Source of the DNA: Bacteroides eggerthii
Lineage (GTDB): Bacteria; Bacteroidota; Bacteroidia; Bacteroidales; Bacteroidaceae
Length of the DNA stretch: 64,000 nt
Assembly (NCBI RefSeq): GCF_025146565.1
Contig: NZ_CP102258.1
Coordinates: forward strand, 2,326,001 to 2,390,000
Direction: 5' to 3'
Shown here in pieces: positions 7,511 through 16,058 of this stretch. How positions within the stretch are numbered: the first letter of the stretch is position 1; the number at the start of each line of letters is the position of its first letter. The notes under the pieces were generated by a model, which worked only from the letters and a program-made list of their open reading frames with translations, had not been told where the DNA came from and made no database searches. The position numbers and the translations under genes were made by a program.

Positions 7511-9466
7511 TTATGGTTTTGTGGCAGGATAGGTGAAAAGAATTGTTGGGCCTGCCGGTGCATCGGGAATAATCTGATAAGTACCATTGAAATGTTTCAG
7601 CAACAGGCGGTTGATTTCATGGTGTATAGAGGTTTCCTGATTGTTGTATTTCTTGTCTGCCAAAGGAGAGTTGGTTATTTTGAAACATAGGATTTCTCCA
7701 TTTCTGTCCAGACTGAAATGGACTTCACGCTCTTCCTGAACAGTGGAAAAGCCTGTAAGTGTGCTGGTAATAATCTGCATCATCCAGTTACAGTCCGTGT
7801 GTATGATATATTCGTTTACTGATTTCTGAAAGTGGATATGCAGGTTGCTTCTTTGCATCTGTGCGGAGCAGATGGCATCGTTGCAGAGTTGGACAATATC
7901 GTAGTCCGTCAGTTGATATTTCATCATGTCGGCTTCCAGTCGGGATAAGTCCAAGACGTTGTTGACCAGCGACATGAGTTTCTCCGTATTCTGCTGTATG
8001 ATTTCAGAATATTCCTTACGGCTTTTTTCGTTAATGTCAGTATCGGTGGTTATGAGCTGTGAGAACCCGACCACACTATGAAGCGGTACGCGAATGGCAT
8101 GGCTCATGTTGGCAAGGAAGCGGTTTTTCTGCTCGTTGGCCTCCTCTGTTTTTCGGGTGGCTTCTTTGGTCTGCCTCTCGGAGGATTTGAGCTCTTTCCG
8201 TATCCGGTTAATGCGTATCGTATACATGATATATAACATCAGTATGACAGCCACTGCTACTAAAATGATAATCTGTATGTAGCCTTTTAATTGTCCTTGC
8301 TCCAGTATCAGTTGGCTTAAATGGTATGACTCTTTAATTTCTTCCAGTTGCTGATTGGAAATGGCGTCACTTATCGAATCTTCTATTTGGATAATCTCTT
8401 CATAGAGTGGCAACGCTTCGGTATATCTCTCCATCTCTTTTAGGATATCGGCTTTATAACCAGTTTCTTTGGCATAGTCAGATATGTCGAAATCATTTTC
8501 CTGCACAAAGCGAATCGCACTGTCGGCGATAGCAAGCGCCGTATCGTATTCTTTAAGAGTGAGATGATATTCCATTGCCATATTCCGGTAAAGAACCAGA
8601 TAGGGGAGGAAACTGTTGGGGGTGATGTATGCGGAGCATTTTTTATAATGTTCTTTTGCCAGTTTTTGATTGCCGGTTTCTAAATATAGATAGGTATAAT
8701 ATATCTCTACGTAGAGATATTGATTGGAAATGCTTTTTAATATTGCAGGGTTATTATGTACCATTTTATCCAAAACTTCTTTACTCTTATCCAAAAATGT
8801 TTCAAGGTCGGTATAGCATTTTGTTTGTTTGCTGAAAGTAATGAGTTGGCTTAATATATTGATTTGTGTACCGGGGTGGGTGATTTGTGGAAACAGCTCA
8901 TAAAGTTTCCTGAGTACTTTTTCCTCATCTTTCCGGCGGTTGGTTTCATGGTAGATATTTGCCAGGCATTGATAGGCTGAGGCCTCTCCGGTCACACTCT
9001 TTATACTTTGGGCTTTTTCCAGCATTTTGGATGCTTCGTTGAAAGCGTATTCATACTGGTTATTGTATACGTAGGTGTTGATGAGTAATTTCTGTGAGTT
9101 GAAATAGACTTTCCAATATTGTATACTTTGGGCTATGGGCTTTAACAGGTTGACCCATTTGCTGATACTGTCTTGCTCGCCGTCATTATTGTAATAATAA
9201 AGGGTCTGGAAGTATGCGCCATCGCAGATGTATAACTTGTTGTTCTGCAATTTCGCCTCTTTGTATAGCTGCTGTGCATATTTGAGTGCCAGTGGAGTGT
9301 CTTGTGAGGTTAATATTATTTGGTGTAATGTTTTCAGCCGGGTAGTGTCGTGAGGTAGTGCGGATAGTACGGTCAGTAAACTGTCGGTTATGGACGTTGC
9401 ATGGCTGTTGCTCCAGCCGGGCAGCATTTGTAAGATGAAAAACAGTGTGATAAGTTGCTTTTTCAT
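7511..9466 (-). CDS. TPR sensor protein with degenerate histidine-kinase core
   Basis: This 651-residue protein has a signal peptide (about 1-23), a periplasmic helical TPR-like region (about 60-385) and one transmembrane helix (about 395-416). A cytoplasmic HisKA-like segment contains NMSHAIRVPLHSVVGF. The phospho-acceptor His456 is kept, but the following acidic residue is Ala. The N-box region (about 560-575) has no conserved Asn, and neither DxGxG nor GxGLG boxes are present before the end. It therefore looks like a pseudokinase that probably cannot bind ATP. Its start overlaps the stop of the upstream canonical kinase by 4 bp, so the two are probably translationally coupled and may act together. 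Confidence 0.85.
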   Translation of the reverse strand: MKKQLITLFFILQMLPGWSNSHATSITDSLLTVLSALPHDTTRLKTLHQIILTSQDTPLALKYAQQLYKEAKLQNNKLYICDGAYFQTLYYYNNDGEQDSISKWVNLLKPIAQSIQYWKVYFNSQKLLINTYVYNNQYEYAFNEASKMLEKAQSIKSVTGEASAYQCLANIYHETNRRKDEEKVLRKLYELFPQITHPGTQINILSQLITFSKQTKCYTDLETFLDKSKEVLDKMVHNNPAILKSISNQYLYVEIYYTYLYLETGNQKLAKEHYKKCSAYITPNSFLPYLVLYRNMAMEYHLTLKEYDTALAIADSAIRFVQENDFDISDYAKETGYKADILKEMERYTEALPLYEEIIQIEDSISDAISNQQLEEIKESYHLSQLILEQGQLKGYIQIIILVAVAVILMLYIMYTIRINRIRKELKSSERQTKEATRKTEEANEQKNRFLANMSHAIRVPLHSVVGFSQLITTDTDINEKSRKEYSEIIQQNTEKLMSLVNNVLDLSRLEADMMKYQLTDYDIVQLCNDAICSAQMQRSNLHIHFQKSVNEYIIHTDCNWMMQIITSTLTGFSTVQEEREVHFSLDRNGEILCFKITNSPLADKKYNNQETSIHHEINRLLLKHFNGTYQIIPDAPAGPTILFTYPATKP

Positions 9467-11316
9467 AGTTCTGCCTCCTTGTTATTTGGGGTGGTGTTGG
9501 GGATAGGATGGGTGAAAACAAACCGGGAACCGTCTTTGTATTCTGTGTCAATCCAAATTTCACCGCCGAAACGCTCGACAATCAGTTGGCAGATGGACAA
9601 GCCTAATCCGCTTCCCTGCACATTCTCGTCCAGTTTTTCAAAACGATGGAATATCTTGCCTTGCTTTTCAGGAGCAATTCCGCATCCTGTATCAGTTACA
9701 GCAAATAATGCCATGCCGTCCTGCTTTTCCAAGGTCAGGGTTATGCGGCCTTCCGTCGTGAATTTGGTTGCGTTGATAAGCAGGTTGATAAGCAGTTGTT
9801 GCAAACGGGCTTCATCGGTGTATAATTCCAGCTTTCCTAAAGAAGTTTGAAATACAATGGAAGCGGAAGTCTGCTTTATCTTATCTACGGTGTCAATAAC
9901 ATTTTGGCAAAGAGATACGGCATCATGGATTTCAAAACGGAATTGCATTTTTCCTCTTTCCAAACTGGATAGATCCACCACATCATCTATTAATTTTAAT
10001 AGAAGGTCTGAATTTTGCTGGATAATGTCGTTACATTGTTTGCGCATCTCTGCGTCTATGTTGTTGTCGGTCAGAATAGAGGAAAAACCGGATAATGCGT
10101 TCAGGGGAGTACGAATTTCATGACTCATATTGGATAAGAGCAGGCTTTTGGCACGAATGGAATTTTCTGCGCTTTTTTGTGCCTTGTTCAGCTTTTCTCT
10201 GGATGCTGCCAAACTTTTGTTCTCCTGTTTGATGTGGAAAGCAAAGATAATGATTATGGTCAGGATGATGCTACTGCCGATAATCAGGTAAAACAACATC
10301 CGGTTTTTTTGTGTCTGGTTATCCAATTCAAGACGGTCTATCTGATATATGGTACGCAGTAAATTTATTTGAGAAGTGTAATTATGGGCATTAATAGAGT
10401 CGCGGGTTGTTTTAATGGTCTGATATGTTTCGCAGGCCTTTTTGTATTGTCCCAACTCTTTATAGATATAGGCTATCTTTTTTCGGATTTTCAGGTAATT
10501 GTTATATGTGTCTATGCTGCTGGACTTGCTGGCAAGTTCTGTGAAAAATAGAATCGCCTTTTCATAGTCCTCTGTTTCCAGTGCATATTCGGCCTGCATA
10601 TATTTCAAGATATTGTCGTAAAAATGGGAGGGAGTTCTGCTGTTGATCTTTATGGCTTCATCTATATACTCCCGGGCTTTACTCAAGTCGTTATTGCGTA
10701 GGTAATAGTATGCATGGTAGGCATAGAGAAGAAAAGGGCTGAGACATTTGCTTTCGCAAATTTCGCTCATATGCTCTAAGTATGCTTTTGCCTCGTCCAT
10801 CCGTTTGAGCTTGATGAGTGTGGGAACTAATTGGATGAATATTCTTTCTTGTATTTTTTCTGCATGAGGAGTTGCTTGTAAAGTTTTCATTGCCTTTTCA
10901 TACTCCTCTACGGCTTCAGGTCTCATTCCGGCATTGAGGTAGATATCTCCTAAGGCTTGATAAGAGAGAGAAATACCAATGTTGTATTTCATTAACCGTG
11001 CCTCGTCCATCATGGCGTCGGCTTTTTTTAATGCTTCTGATATTTTGGCCTGAAGGGAATAAGCATATACAGCCATTTGTTTCATAAGAAACATATTTCT
11101 GTAATCTTTCTTTTGTCGGAGAGAGTCTACGATTTCCTCTTCCCATTCAATGATGTTGGTTGTTGTTGCGTCTTGGGAGTAGGCAAGATTATTGTTCATT
11201 AAGTCTTTTACCAGACGAAGATGTTTGCTACTCATTTCAGCGGAGGCTGAAAAAGCCCAAGGAGATATTCCAAGCAGTAAGAAGATTAAGATTAGGTTTG
11301 TTTTGTATGCTTTCAC
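9463..11316 (-). CDS. TPR-containing sensor histidine kinase
   Basis: The 617-residue protein has a signal peptide (1-24, ending AFSASA), periplasmic TPR-like helices (about 70-310) and a transmembrane helix (341-361). It has a complete kinase core: HisKA SHEIRTPLNALSG with His399, N-box LLINLLINATKF, G1 DTGCGI (542-547) and G2 GSGLGLS (568-574). It has no receiver or output domain, so a separate response regulator is needed, and none is in this window. It is the first gene of a two-gene unit with the degenerate kinase 7511-9466. The stimulus is unknown. Confidence 0.93.
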   Translation of the reverse strand: MKAYKTNLILIFLLLGISPWAFSASAEMSSKHLRLVKDLMNNNLAYSQDATTTNIIEWEEEIVDSLRQKKDYRNMFLMKQMAVYAYSLQAKISEALKKADAMMDEARLMKYNIGISLSYQALGDIYLNAGMRPEAVEEYEKAMKTLQATPHAEKIQERIFIQLVPTLIKLKRMDEAKAYLEHMSEICESKCLSPFLLYAYHAYYYLRNNDLSKAREYIDEAIKINSRTPSHFYDNILKYMQAEYALETEDYEKAILFFTELASKSSSIDTYNNYLKIRKKIAYIYKELGQYKKACETYQTIKTTRDSINAHNYTSQINLLRTIYQIDRLELDNQTQKNRMLFYLIIGSSIILTIIIIFAFHIKQENKSLAASREKLNKAQKSAENSIRAKSLLLSNMSHEIRTPLNALSGFSSILTDNNIDAEMRKQCNDIIQQNSDLLLKLIDDVVDLSSLERGKMQFRFEIHDAVSLCQNVIDTVDKIKQTSASIVFQTSLGKLELYTDEARLQQLLINLLINATKFTTEGRITLTLEKQDGMALFAVTDTGCGIAPEKQGKIFHRFEKLDENVQGSGLGLSICQLIVERFGGEIWIDTEYKDGSRFVFTHPIPNTTPNNKEAEL

Positions 11317-11357
11317 TTTCTTATCCTTTACATTGCACGAAAAATAGTAACATGTGG

Positions 11358-11365
11358 CAAATTTA
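11358..11365 (-). promoter_or_regulatory. putative -7 element of the kinase pair
   Basis: TAAATTTG on the minus strand matches TAnnTTTG and lies 41 bp before the kinase start, immediately downstream of the rho terminator. The upstream box is not evident, so support is moderate. Confidence 0.45.
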
Positions 11366-11366
11366 A

Positions 11367-11409
11367 ATAAAAAAGAGCAGAATAATCTAATTTATCCCGC
11401 TCTTTTTTA
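11367..11409 (-). terminator. Rho-independent terminator after rho
   Basis: AAAAAAGAGC (11369-11378) pairs with GCTCTTTTTT (11399-11408), and a U-tract follows on the minus strand. It is 44 bp beyond the rho stop codon. Confidence 0.8.
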
Positions 11410-11452
11410 GATACTTGTTCTTATCTCTTATCACTATTTCTCATGCGAGAGT

Positions 11453-13453
11453 TTAACTGTTCATACTCATCAAGAACTCGTCATTGTCCTTGGTCTTTTC
11501 CATGCGGTCTTTTACGAAGTCCATTGCCTCTATCGGGTTCATGTCGGCAAGGTACTTACGGAGAATCCACATGCGATCCAGCGTTTGTTTGTCTTGCAGC
11601 AGGTCGTCGCGGCGGGTGCTGGAGGCAACGATGTTGACTGCCGGGAAGATGCGCTTGTTGGACAGGTTGCGGTCGAGTTGCAATTCCATGTTACCTGTAC
11701 CTTTGAACTCTTCAAAGATGACTTCATCCATTTTGGAACCGGTATCAATTAGCGCTGTTGCAAGAATAGTCAGCGAACCTCCTCCTTCAATGTTGCGGGC
11801 AGCACCGAAGAAACGTTTCGGTTTGTGCAGCGCATTAGCGTCTACACCACCGGAGAGGACTTTACCGGAGGCGGGAGAAACAGTGTTGTAAGCTCGTGCC
11901 AGACGTGTAATGGAGTCTAGGAAAATAACAACGTCATGTCCACATTCTACCATTCTTTTGGCTTTTTCCAAAACGATGCCTGCTATTTTTACGTGACGTT
12001 CTGCAGGCTCGTCGAAAGTGGAAGCGATAACTTCTGCATTTACGGTACGTGCCATGTCGGTAACTTCTTCCGGACGTTCGTCAATCAGCAGCATAATCAT
12101 GTAAACTTCGGGATGGTTGGCTGCAATGGCGTTGGCAATATCTTTCATTAAGATAGTCTTACCGGTTTTGGGCTGGGCTACGATTAATGCACGCTGTCCT
12201 TTACCGATAGGGGCAAAAAGGTCTACTACGCGGGCCGACATGGAATCGGAATATCCACCTTTGCAAAGTCTGAACTTTTCGTCAGGGAAAAGTGGGGTGA
12301 GATGTTCAAACGGTACGCGGTCGCGCACGAAAGCCGGATCGCGCCCGTTAATCTTGGACACTTTTACCAACGGGAAATATTTTTCACCTTCCTTTGGAGG
12401 ACGGATCACACCTTCCACTACATCACCGGTCTTTAAGCCGAACAGCTTGATTTGTGATTGTGAAACATAGATGTCGTCAGGAGAAGAAAGGTAGTTATAA
12501 TCGGATGAGCGCAGAAAGCCATAACCGTCCTGCATGATTTCCAATACGCCGGTTCCGGTAAGTATATCGTCGAATTCATATGCCTTTTCACGTTCTGCTA
12601 CCGGCTTGCGTTCCGGAGCAGCATAATTGTTGTCATTACTGTTCTGCTGTTGTGCGGGACGTTGCTGCTGTGCAGGACGTTGGCTGTTGTTATTGTTACG
12701 ATTGTTATTGTATGGAGTGTTGTTGTCGCGGAGACGAAGACGGGGGCGCTGTTGTTGCGGTTGCTCTGCTACGGGAACGGGAGTTTCTGCTTTGGTGGCC
12801 TCAAACTTGCCGATGAGTTCCGATGGTAATTCTATTTTTTCGGTAGGCAGATCCTCGATGGGGATGAAATCGTCCTCTACTTCCGGTAAAACGGGCGTTT
12901 CATCCGGTGTCGGTTGTGGAGCAGCTGGGGTTACTTTCGGTTCGGCTTTCTTTATTTCCGCTTTTTGGGGTTCTGCAACTTCTGCTTTAGTTTCCGTCTG
13001 GGCAGTCTTGGATACTTCAGTTACGGGGGCCGCTTCTTGCTTTACTTTACGAGGACGTCCCGGTTTGCGTTTGGGAGCTTCGGTCTCTGTTGCGGGAGTT
13101 GAGGAAGCAGCCGTCTCTTTAGCTGTCTCTACTGTTTGTGCAGAAGTTTGTGTGGCAGGTGTTTCTCCTGTTTTTCCTTTTGTAAGCTCGCCGTTTTTAT
13201 TGGCTGTGAACACCTTGTCCGTTCCTTCTTTCTTGACTGTTACGCGAGAACGTTTTTGTTTGTCCCCCTTACGTTCTTCTTTTAATTTGTCGGCAGCTAC
13301 TTTCTTGGTTGCTCCTGCAATAGCTTGCTCGTCAAGGATCTTGTAGACAAGTTCTTCTTTCTTGAGAGAATCTGTTTTTTTGATACCAAGCTCTTGGGCA
13401 ATAGCTTGCAATTCCGACAAATTTTTGTCGTTTAATTGAATGATATTATACAT
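11453..13453 (-). CDS. rho: transcription termination factor Rho with long disordered insert
   Basis: The 666-residue protein is an RNA-dependent ATPase that terminates transcription. E. coli Rho is 419 residues, so this one is about 245 longer. Residues 1-45 are the Rho N-terminal helical domain. Residues about 46-290 are low complexity: Lys/Glu/Ala/Pro/Thr-rich, then Asn/Gln/Arg-rich ([19 protein letters not shown]), with an AT-hook-like KPGRPRK at 130-136. The RNA-binding cold-shock domain lies at about 295-365 and the P-loop QPKTGKT at 427-433. Q-loop and R-loop sequences follow. Such inserts are typical of Bacteroides. It is transcribed alone with its own promoter and terminator. Confidence 0.98.
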   Translation of the reverse strand: MYNIIQLNDKNLSELQAIAQELGIKKTDSLKKEELVYKILDEQAIAGATKKVAADKLKEERKGDKQKRSRVTVKKEGTDKVFTANKNGELTKGKTGETPATQTSAQTVETAKETAASSTPATETEAPKRKPGRPRKVKQEAAPVTEVSKTAQTETKAEVAEPQKAEIKKAEPKVTPAAPQPTPDETPVLPEVEDDFIPIEDLPTEKIELPSELIGKFEATKAETPVPVAEQPQQQRPRLRLRDNNTPYNNNRNNNNSQRPAQQQRPAQQQNSNDNNYAAPERKPVAEREKAYEFDDILTGTGVLEIMQDGYGFLRSSDYNYLSSPDDIYVSQSQIKLFGLKTGDVVEGVIRPPKEGEKYFPLVKVSKINGRDPAFVRDRVPFEHLTPLFPDEKFRLCKGGYSDSMSARVVDLFAPIGKGQRALIVAQPKTGKTILMKDIANAIAANHPEVYMIMLLIDERPEEVTDMARTVNAEVIASTFDEPAERHVKIAGIVLEKAKRMVECGHDVVIFLDSITRLARAYNTVSPASGKVLSGGVDANALHKPKRFFGAARNIEGGGSLTILATALIDTGSKMDEVIFEEFKGTGNMELQLDRNLSNKRIFPAVNIVASSTRRDDLLQDKQTLDRMWILRKYLADMNPIEAMDFVKDRMEKTKDNDEFLMSMNS

Positions 13454-13595
13454 ACAGTATATGTGTGAATGGTTTTTTACTTATTTGGTAAGTCTACCTT
13501 GTAAATTATGATTTAATAGGGATATTTATTATTGAACCGGAAATCTGGTTAACAATCCTCACCTCAGTAAGGAGTTACAGAATGTTTCAACGGTG

Positions 13596-13603
13596 CAAAG
13601 GTA
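13596..13603 (-). promoter_or_regulatory. rho -7 element
   Basis: TACCTTTG on the minus strand matches TAnnTTTG. It predicts a leader of about 140 nt before the rho ATG, long enough to hold autoregulatory signals, though I could not identify one. Confidence 0.6.
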
Positions 13604-13656
13604 ATAATAATTTTTGGTTTCATAAATAAATCGTCTTTTTTTTAATTTTAAAAGTC

Positions 13657-13664
13657 TATCTTTG
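13657..13664 (+). promoter_or_regulatory. -7 element of the EFR1-type ferredoxin gene
   Basis: TATCTTTG on the plus strand lies 26 bp before the ATG at 13691, with a T-rich stretch in the expected upstream-box region. Confidence 0.65.
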
Positions 13665-13690
13665 TTCCATTATCATCAAGAAATAGATTT

Positions 13691-14524
13691 ATGAATATAT
13701 GCGGAGTTCATTTAGTTACTTTTTCGCCTACCCATACCTCTAAACAAGTGGGCGAGGCAATTGTTCGAGGTACAGGTGTTTCTGAAATAATGAAAACGGA
13801 TCTGACTTTGCATCCGGCAGGAAAGCTGGAAATACCGGAAAATACTTTAGCAGTAATTACTGTTCCCGTATACGGTGGGAAAGTGGCGCCTTTGGCATTG
13901 GAACGGATGAAGGATATTCATACTTCGGGCGCACCGGCGGTGTTGGTTGTTGTTTATGGTAACCGGGCCTATGAAAAGGCGTTGGTGGAGTTGGATGCAT
14001 TTGCGTCGGAAAGAGGGTTTAAAGTAATTGCAGGAGGAACGTTTGTTGGCGAACATTCATACAGTACGGAGCAGAATCCCATAGCAGTAGGACGGCCGGA
14101 TGTGGATGATCTGCAATTTGCGGAGACATTTGGCGCTAAAATACGGACAAAGATTGAAACTGCAGCCGAAATGGATAAATTATATGCTGTCGATGTCAAC
14201 CGTATTCAACGTCCTTATCAGGCATTTTTTCCGTTATTCCGTTTTTTGCGGAAAGTGGTGAAACTGCGTAAAGGCGGTGTGCCTATGCCTCGTATTCCGG
14301 CAGTCGATACAGAACTTTGCAATCACTGTGGATATTGTGCGGTGCATTGTCCGGCAAGTGCCATCAAGAAAGGTGATGAGTGTTACACTGATGCGGAAAA
14401 GTGTATCCGTTGCTGTGCCTGTGTAAAAGGTTGCCCGCAAAAAGCTCGTACATTTGATACGCCATTTGCCGCTCTGCTTGCCGATTGTTTCAAGAGACAG
14501 AAAGAAAACAGGATTATCTTATGA
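13691..14524 (+). CDS. EFR1-family ferredoxin (flavodoxin-like plus 2x[4Fe-4S])
   Basis: The 277-residue cytoplasmic protein has an N-terminal flavodoxin-like fold (residues 1-165, with FSPTHTSKQVGEAI as the phosphate-binding loop and VPVYGGKVAPLA). A C-terminal bacterial ferredoxin domain carries two Cys motifs, C210/C213/C216/C220 and C238/C241 or C242/C244/C248. This arrangement is the EFR1 class, assumed to move electrons in anaerobes; the partner is not known. It is a single-gene unit between divergent rho and convergent tilS, with its own promoter at 13657. Confidence 0.9.
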   Translation: MNICGVHLVTFSPTHTSKQVGEAIVRGTGVSEIMKTDLTLHPAGKLEIPENTLAVITVPVYGGKVAPLALERMKDIHTSGAPAVLVVVYGNRAYEKALVELDAFASERGFKVIAGGTFVGEHSYSTEQNPIAVGRPDVDDLQFAETFGAKIRTKIETAAEMDKLYAVDVNRIQRPYQAFFPLFRFLRKVVKLRKGGVPMPRIPAVDTELCNHCGYCAVHCPASAIKKGDECYTDAEKCIRCCACVKGCPQKARTFDTPFAALLADCFKRQKENRIIL

Positions 14525-14592
14525 AAGTTACAAAGGAAACTTATATTTAAGGTACAAACGTCTTTTCATGTTTTGAATAAAGAGAATAGGAG

Positions 14593-15873
14593 TTACTGTT
14601 TTTTCTTAATAATGTGGATTATGAGCACGCGTTGTGTGGAGGAATCAATGCGGAAGCGGTTGTCTGTCCTTTCGCCTACTAACCAGATAATGTCTTTGCC
14701 GCAACACAACACCCATTGTTGTTCTTTGCGCAGGAGGGAAAACTTCCGGTCGGTCATGTAGTCACTTACTTTTTTTCTGCCTTTCATGCCGAATGGGGTA
14801 AAGACATCGCCTTGCTGCCAAAGCCGTAGGGAAAGGGGATGCAGAAGCTTGTCAGCATCAAAACAGGCGACTTCTTTATCGCGGGGAATGATGAAGTCCG
14901 GGGTGAGAGAGTATTTTTCCATTGCCAGCAAGGGTTGTTCAACCTGTTGATACGCTTCAATTAAAAGGTACTTACGATCTTTCACAACGCGCCAGTGTTC
15001 CGAAGAAAAGGTTTTTCCCGGTTGTCCTTCCAACGCCCGGTATATATCTCTGATTTGAGCAGCATTGAAACCGAGCGGATATAATATTTCAAACAATAAT
15101 GTTTCGGGAGCAGTTTCTTGCATCAGAGCGTCAATGCATATTCCCTCTGTTGTTTGCACCCGCTTTGTTGCTTCTTCTATGCTTTTCTTATATATGATGG
15201 ATACTTCGCTTAGATGTTCGGCTGTATTGAAAATACTTTCTTTGACGGAAGGATTGATTTCCTGCATCATGGGGAGCAGGTTAAGCCGTATTTTATTACG
15301 GGTATATTCATCTTGCAGATTGGTGCTGTCTGTTACATAGTCCTGTCCTGTGCGGTTCAGGTAATTAATAATTTCTTTGCGGTCCAGACAAAGGAGAGGG
15401 CGTACGATGTGCCCGTTCTTGGGGCGTATTCCCCTTAAGCCGTTAATTCCTGTGCCGCGGATTAAGTTTAGCAGAAGAGTTTCTACGCTGTCATCCCGGT
15501 GATGAGCTACGGCAATGACATTGGCACCGCTTTTTCGGCGTATTTCTTCAAACCATTCGTAACGTAGTTCCCGCGCTGCCATTTCAATGGAGATATGTCG
15601 TTCTTCGGCTGTACGTACAGTATTAAAATGGACGATATGTAATGGAACTTGCCGCTTTGCACATAGTTGACAGACAAATGCCTCGTCTCTGTCAGACTCT
15701 TTGCCGCGGAGGTGGAAATTGCAGTGTGCGGCTTCGCAGTTGTACCCCAACGTTTGCAACAAACATAACAGCGCAACGGAGTCGGCTCCGCCACTCAAGG
15801 CTATGATTACTTTGTCCGTTGGCATAAAAAGCCGTTTCTGATTGATGTATTGTGCTACTCTTTCCTGTTCCAT
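14593..15873 (-). CDS. tilS: tRNA(Ile)-lysidine synthetase
   Basis: The 426-residue protein converts C34 of the CAU-anticodon tRNA-Ile to lysidine, which is essential for reading AUA. The PP-loop ATPase motif ALSGGADS is at residues 25-32. [17 protein letters not shown] and [22 protein letters not shown] are typical TilS core segments. The C-terminal region (about 330-426) has [21 protein letters not shown], the TilS C domain. It is transcribed alone. The predicted -7 element ends only about 6 bp before the ATG, so the mRNA may be nearly leaderless. Confidence 0.96.
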   Translation of the reverse strand: MEQERVAQYINQKRLFMPTDKVIIALSGGADSVALLCLLQTLGYNCEAAHCNFHLRGKESDRDEAFVCQLCAKRQVPLHIVHFNTVRTAEERHISIEMAARELRYEWFEEIRRKSGANVIAVAHHRDDSVETLLLNLIRGTGINGLRGIRPKNGHIVRPLLCLDRKEIINYLNRTGQDYVTDSTNLQDEYTRNKIRLNLLPMMQEINPSVKESIFNTAEHLSEVSIIYKKSIEEATKRVQTTEGICIDALMQETAPETLLFEILYPLGFNAAQIRDIYRALEGQPGKTFSSEHWRVVKDRKYLLIEAYQQVEQPLLAMEKYSLTPDFIIPRDKEVACFDADKLLHPLSLRLWQQGDVFTPFGMKGRKKVSDYMTDRKFSLLRKEQQWVLCCGKDIIWLVGERTDNRFRIDSSTQRVLIIHIIKKKQ

Positions 15874-15878
15874 GGGGG

Positions 15879-15886
15879 CAAATATA
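15879..15886 (-). promoter_or_regulatory. tilS -7 element, very close to the start codon
   Basis: TATATTTG on the minus strand fits TAnnTTTG. If it is used, transcription would start about 2-3 nt before the tilS ATG at 15873. Confidence 0.5.
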
Positions 15887-15998
15887 CATGTTTCTTATTG
15901 AATTTTATTATTTCCGTATGGAAACATCGCTCGGAGTGATGTATGTACTACGCGTTTATTTCCTTAAGCCTCTTCTTATTTAAAAACATTCTAAATTA

Positions 15999-16030
15999 TT
16001 TGCGCTGTATGAACTTATCTTTTATCTTTG
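15999..16030 (+). promoter_or_regulatory. feoAB promoter
   Basis: TTTG (15999-16002) and TATCTTTG (16023-16030) are separated by 20 nt, a close match to the Bacteroides consensus. The predicted leader is about 26 nt. No obvious Fur palindrome was seen by eye. Confidence 0.75.
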
Positions 16031-16058
16031 CGGCAAAAATAAAGAAAGACAGAAGACT

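Noticed and set aside
12627..13346. Cys/Leu-rich open frame on the plus strand within rho
   Set aside because: It is the complement of the low-complexity Asn/Gln and Pro/Ala insert of Rho; repeats such as CCC and SLLFCCC mirror that bias.
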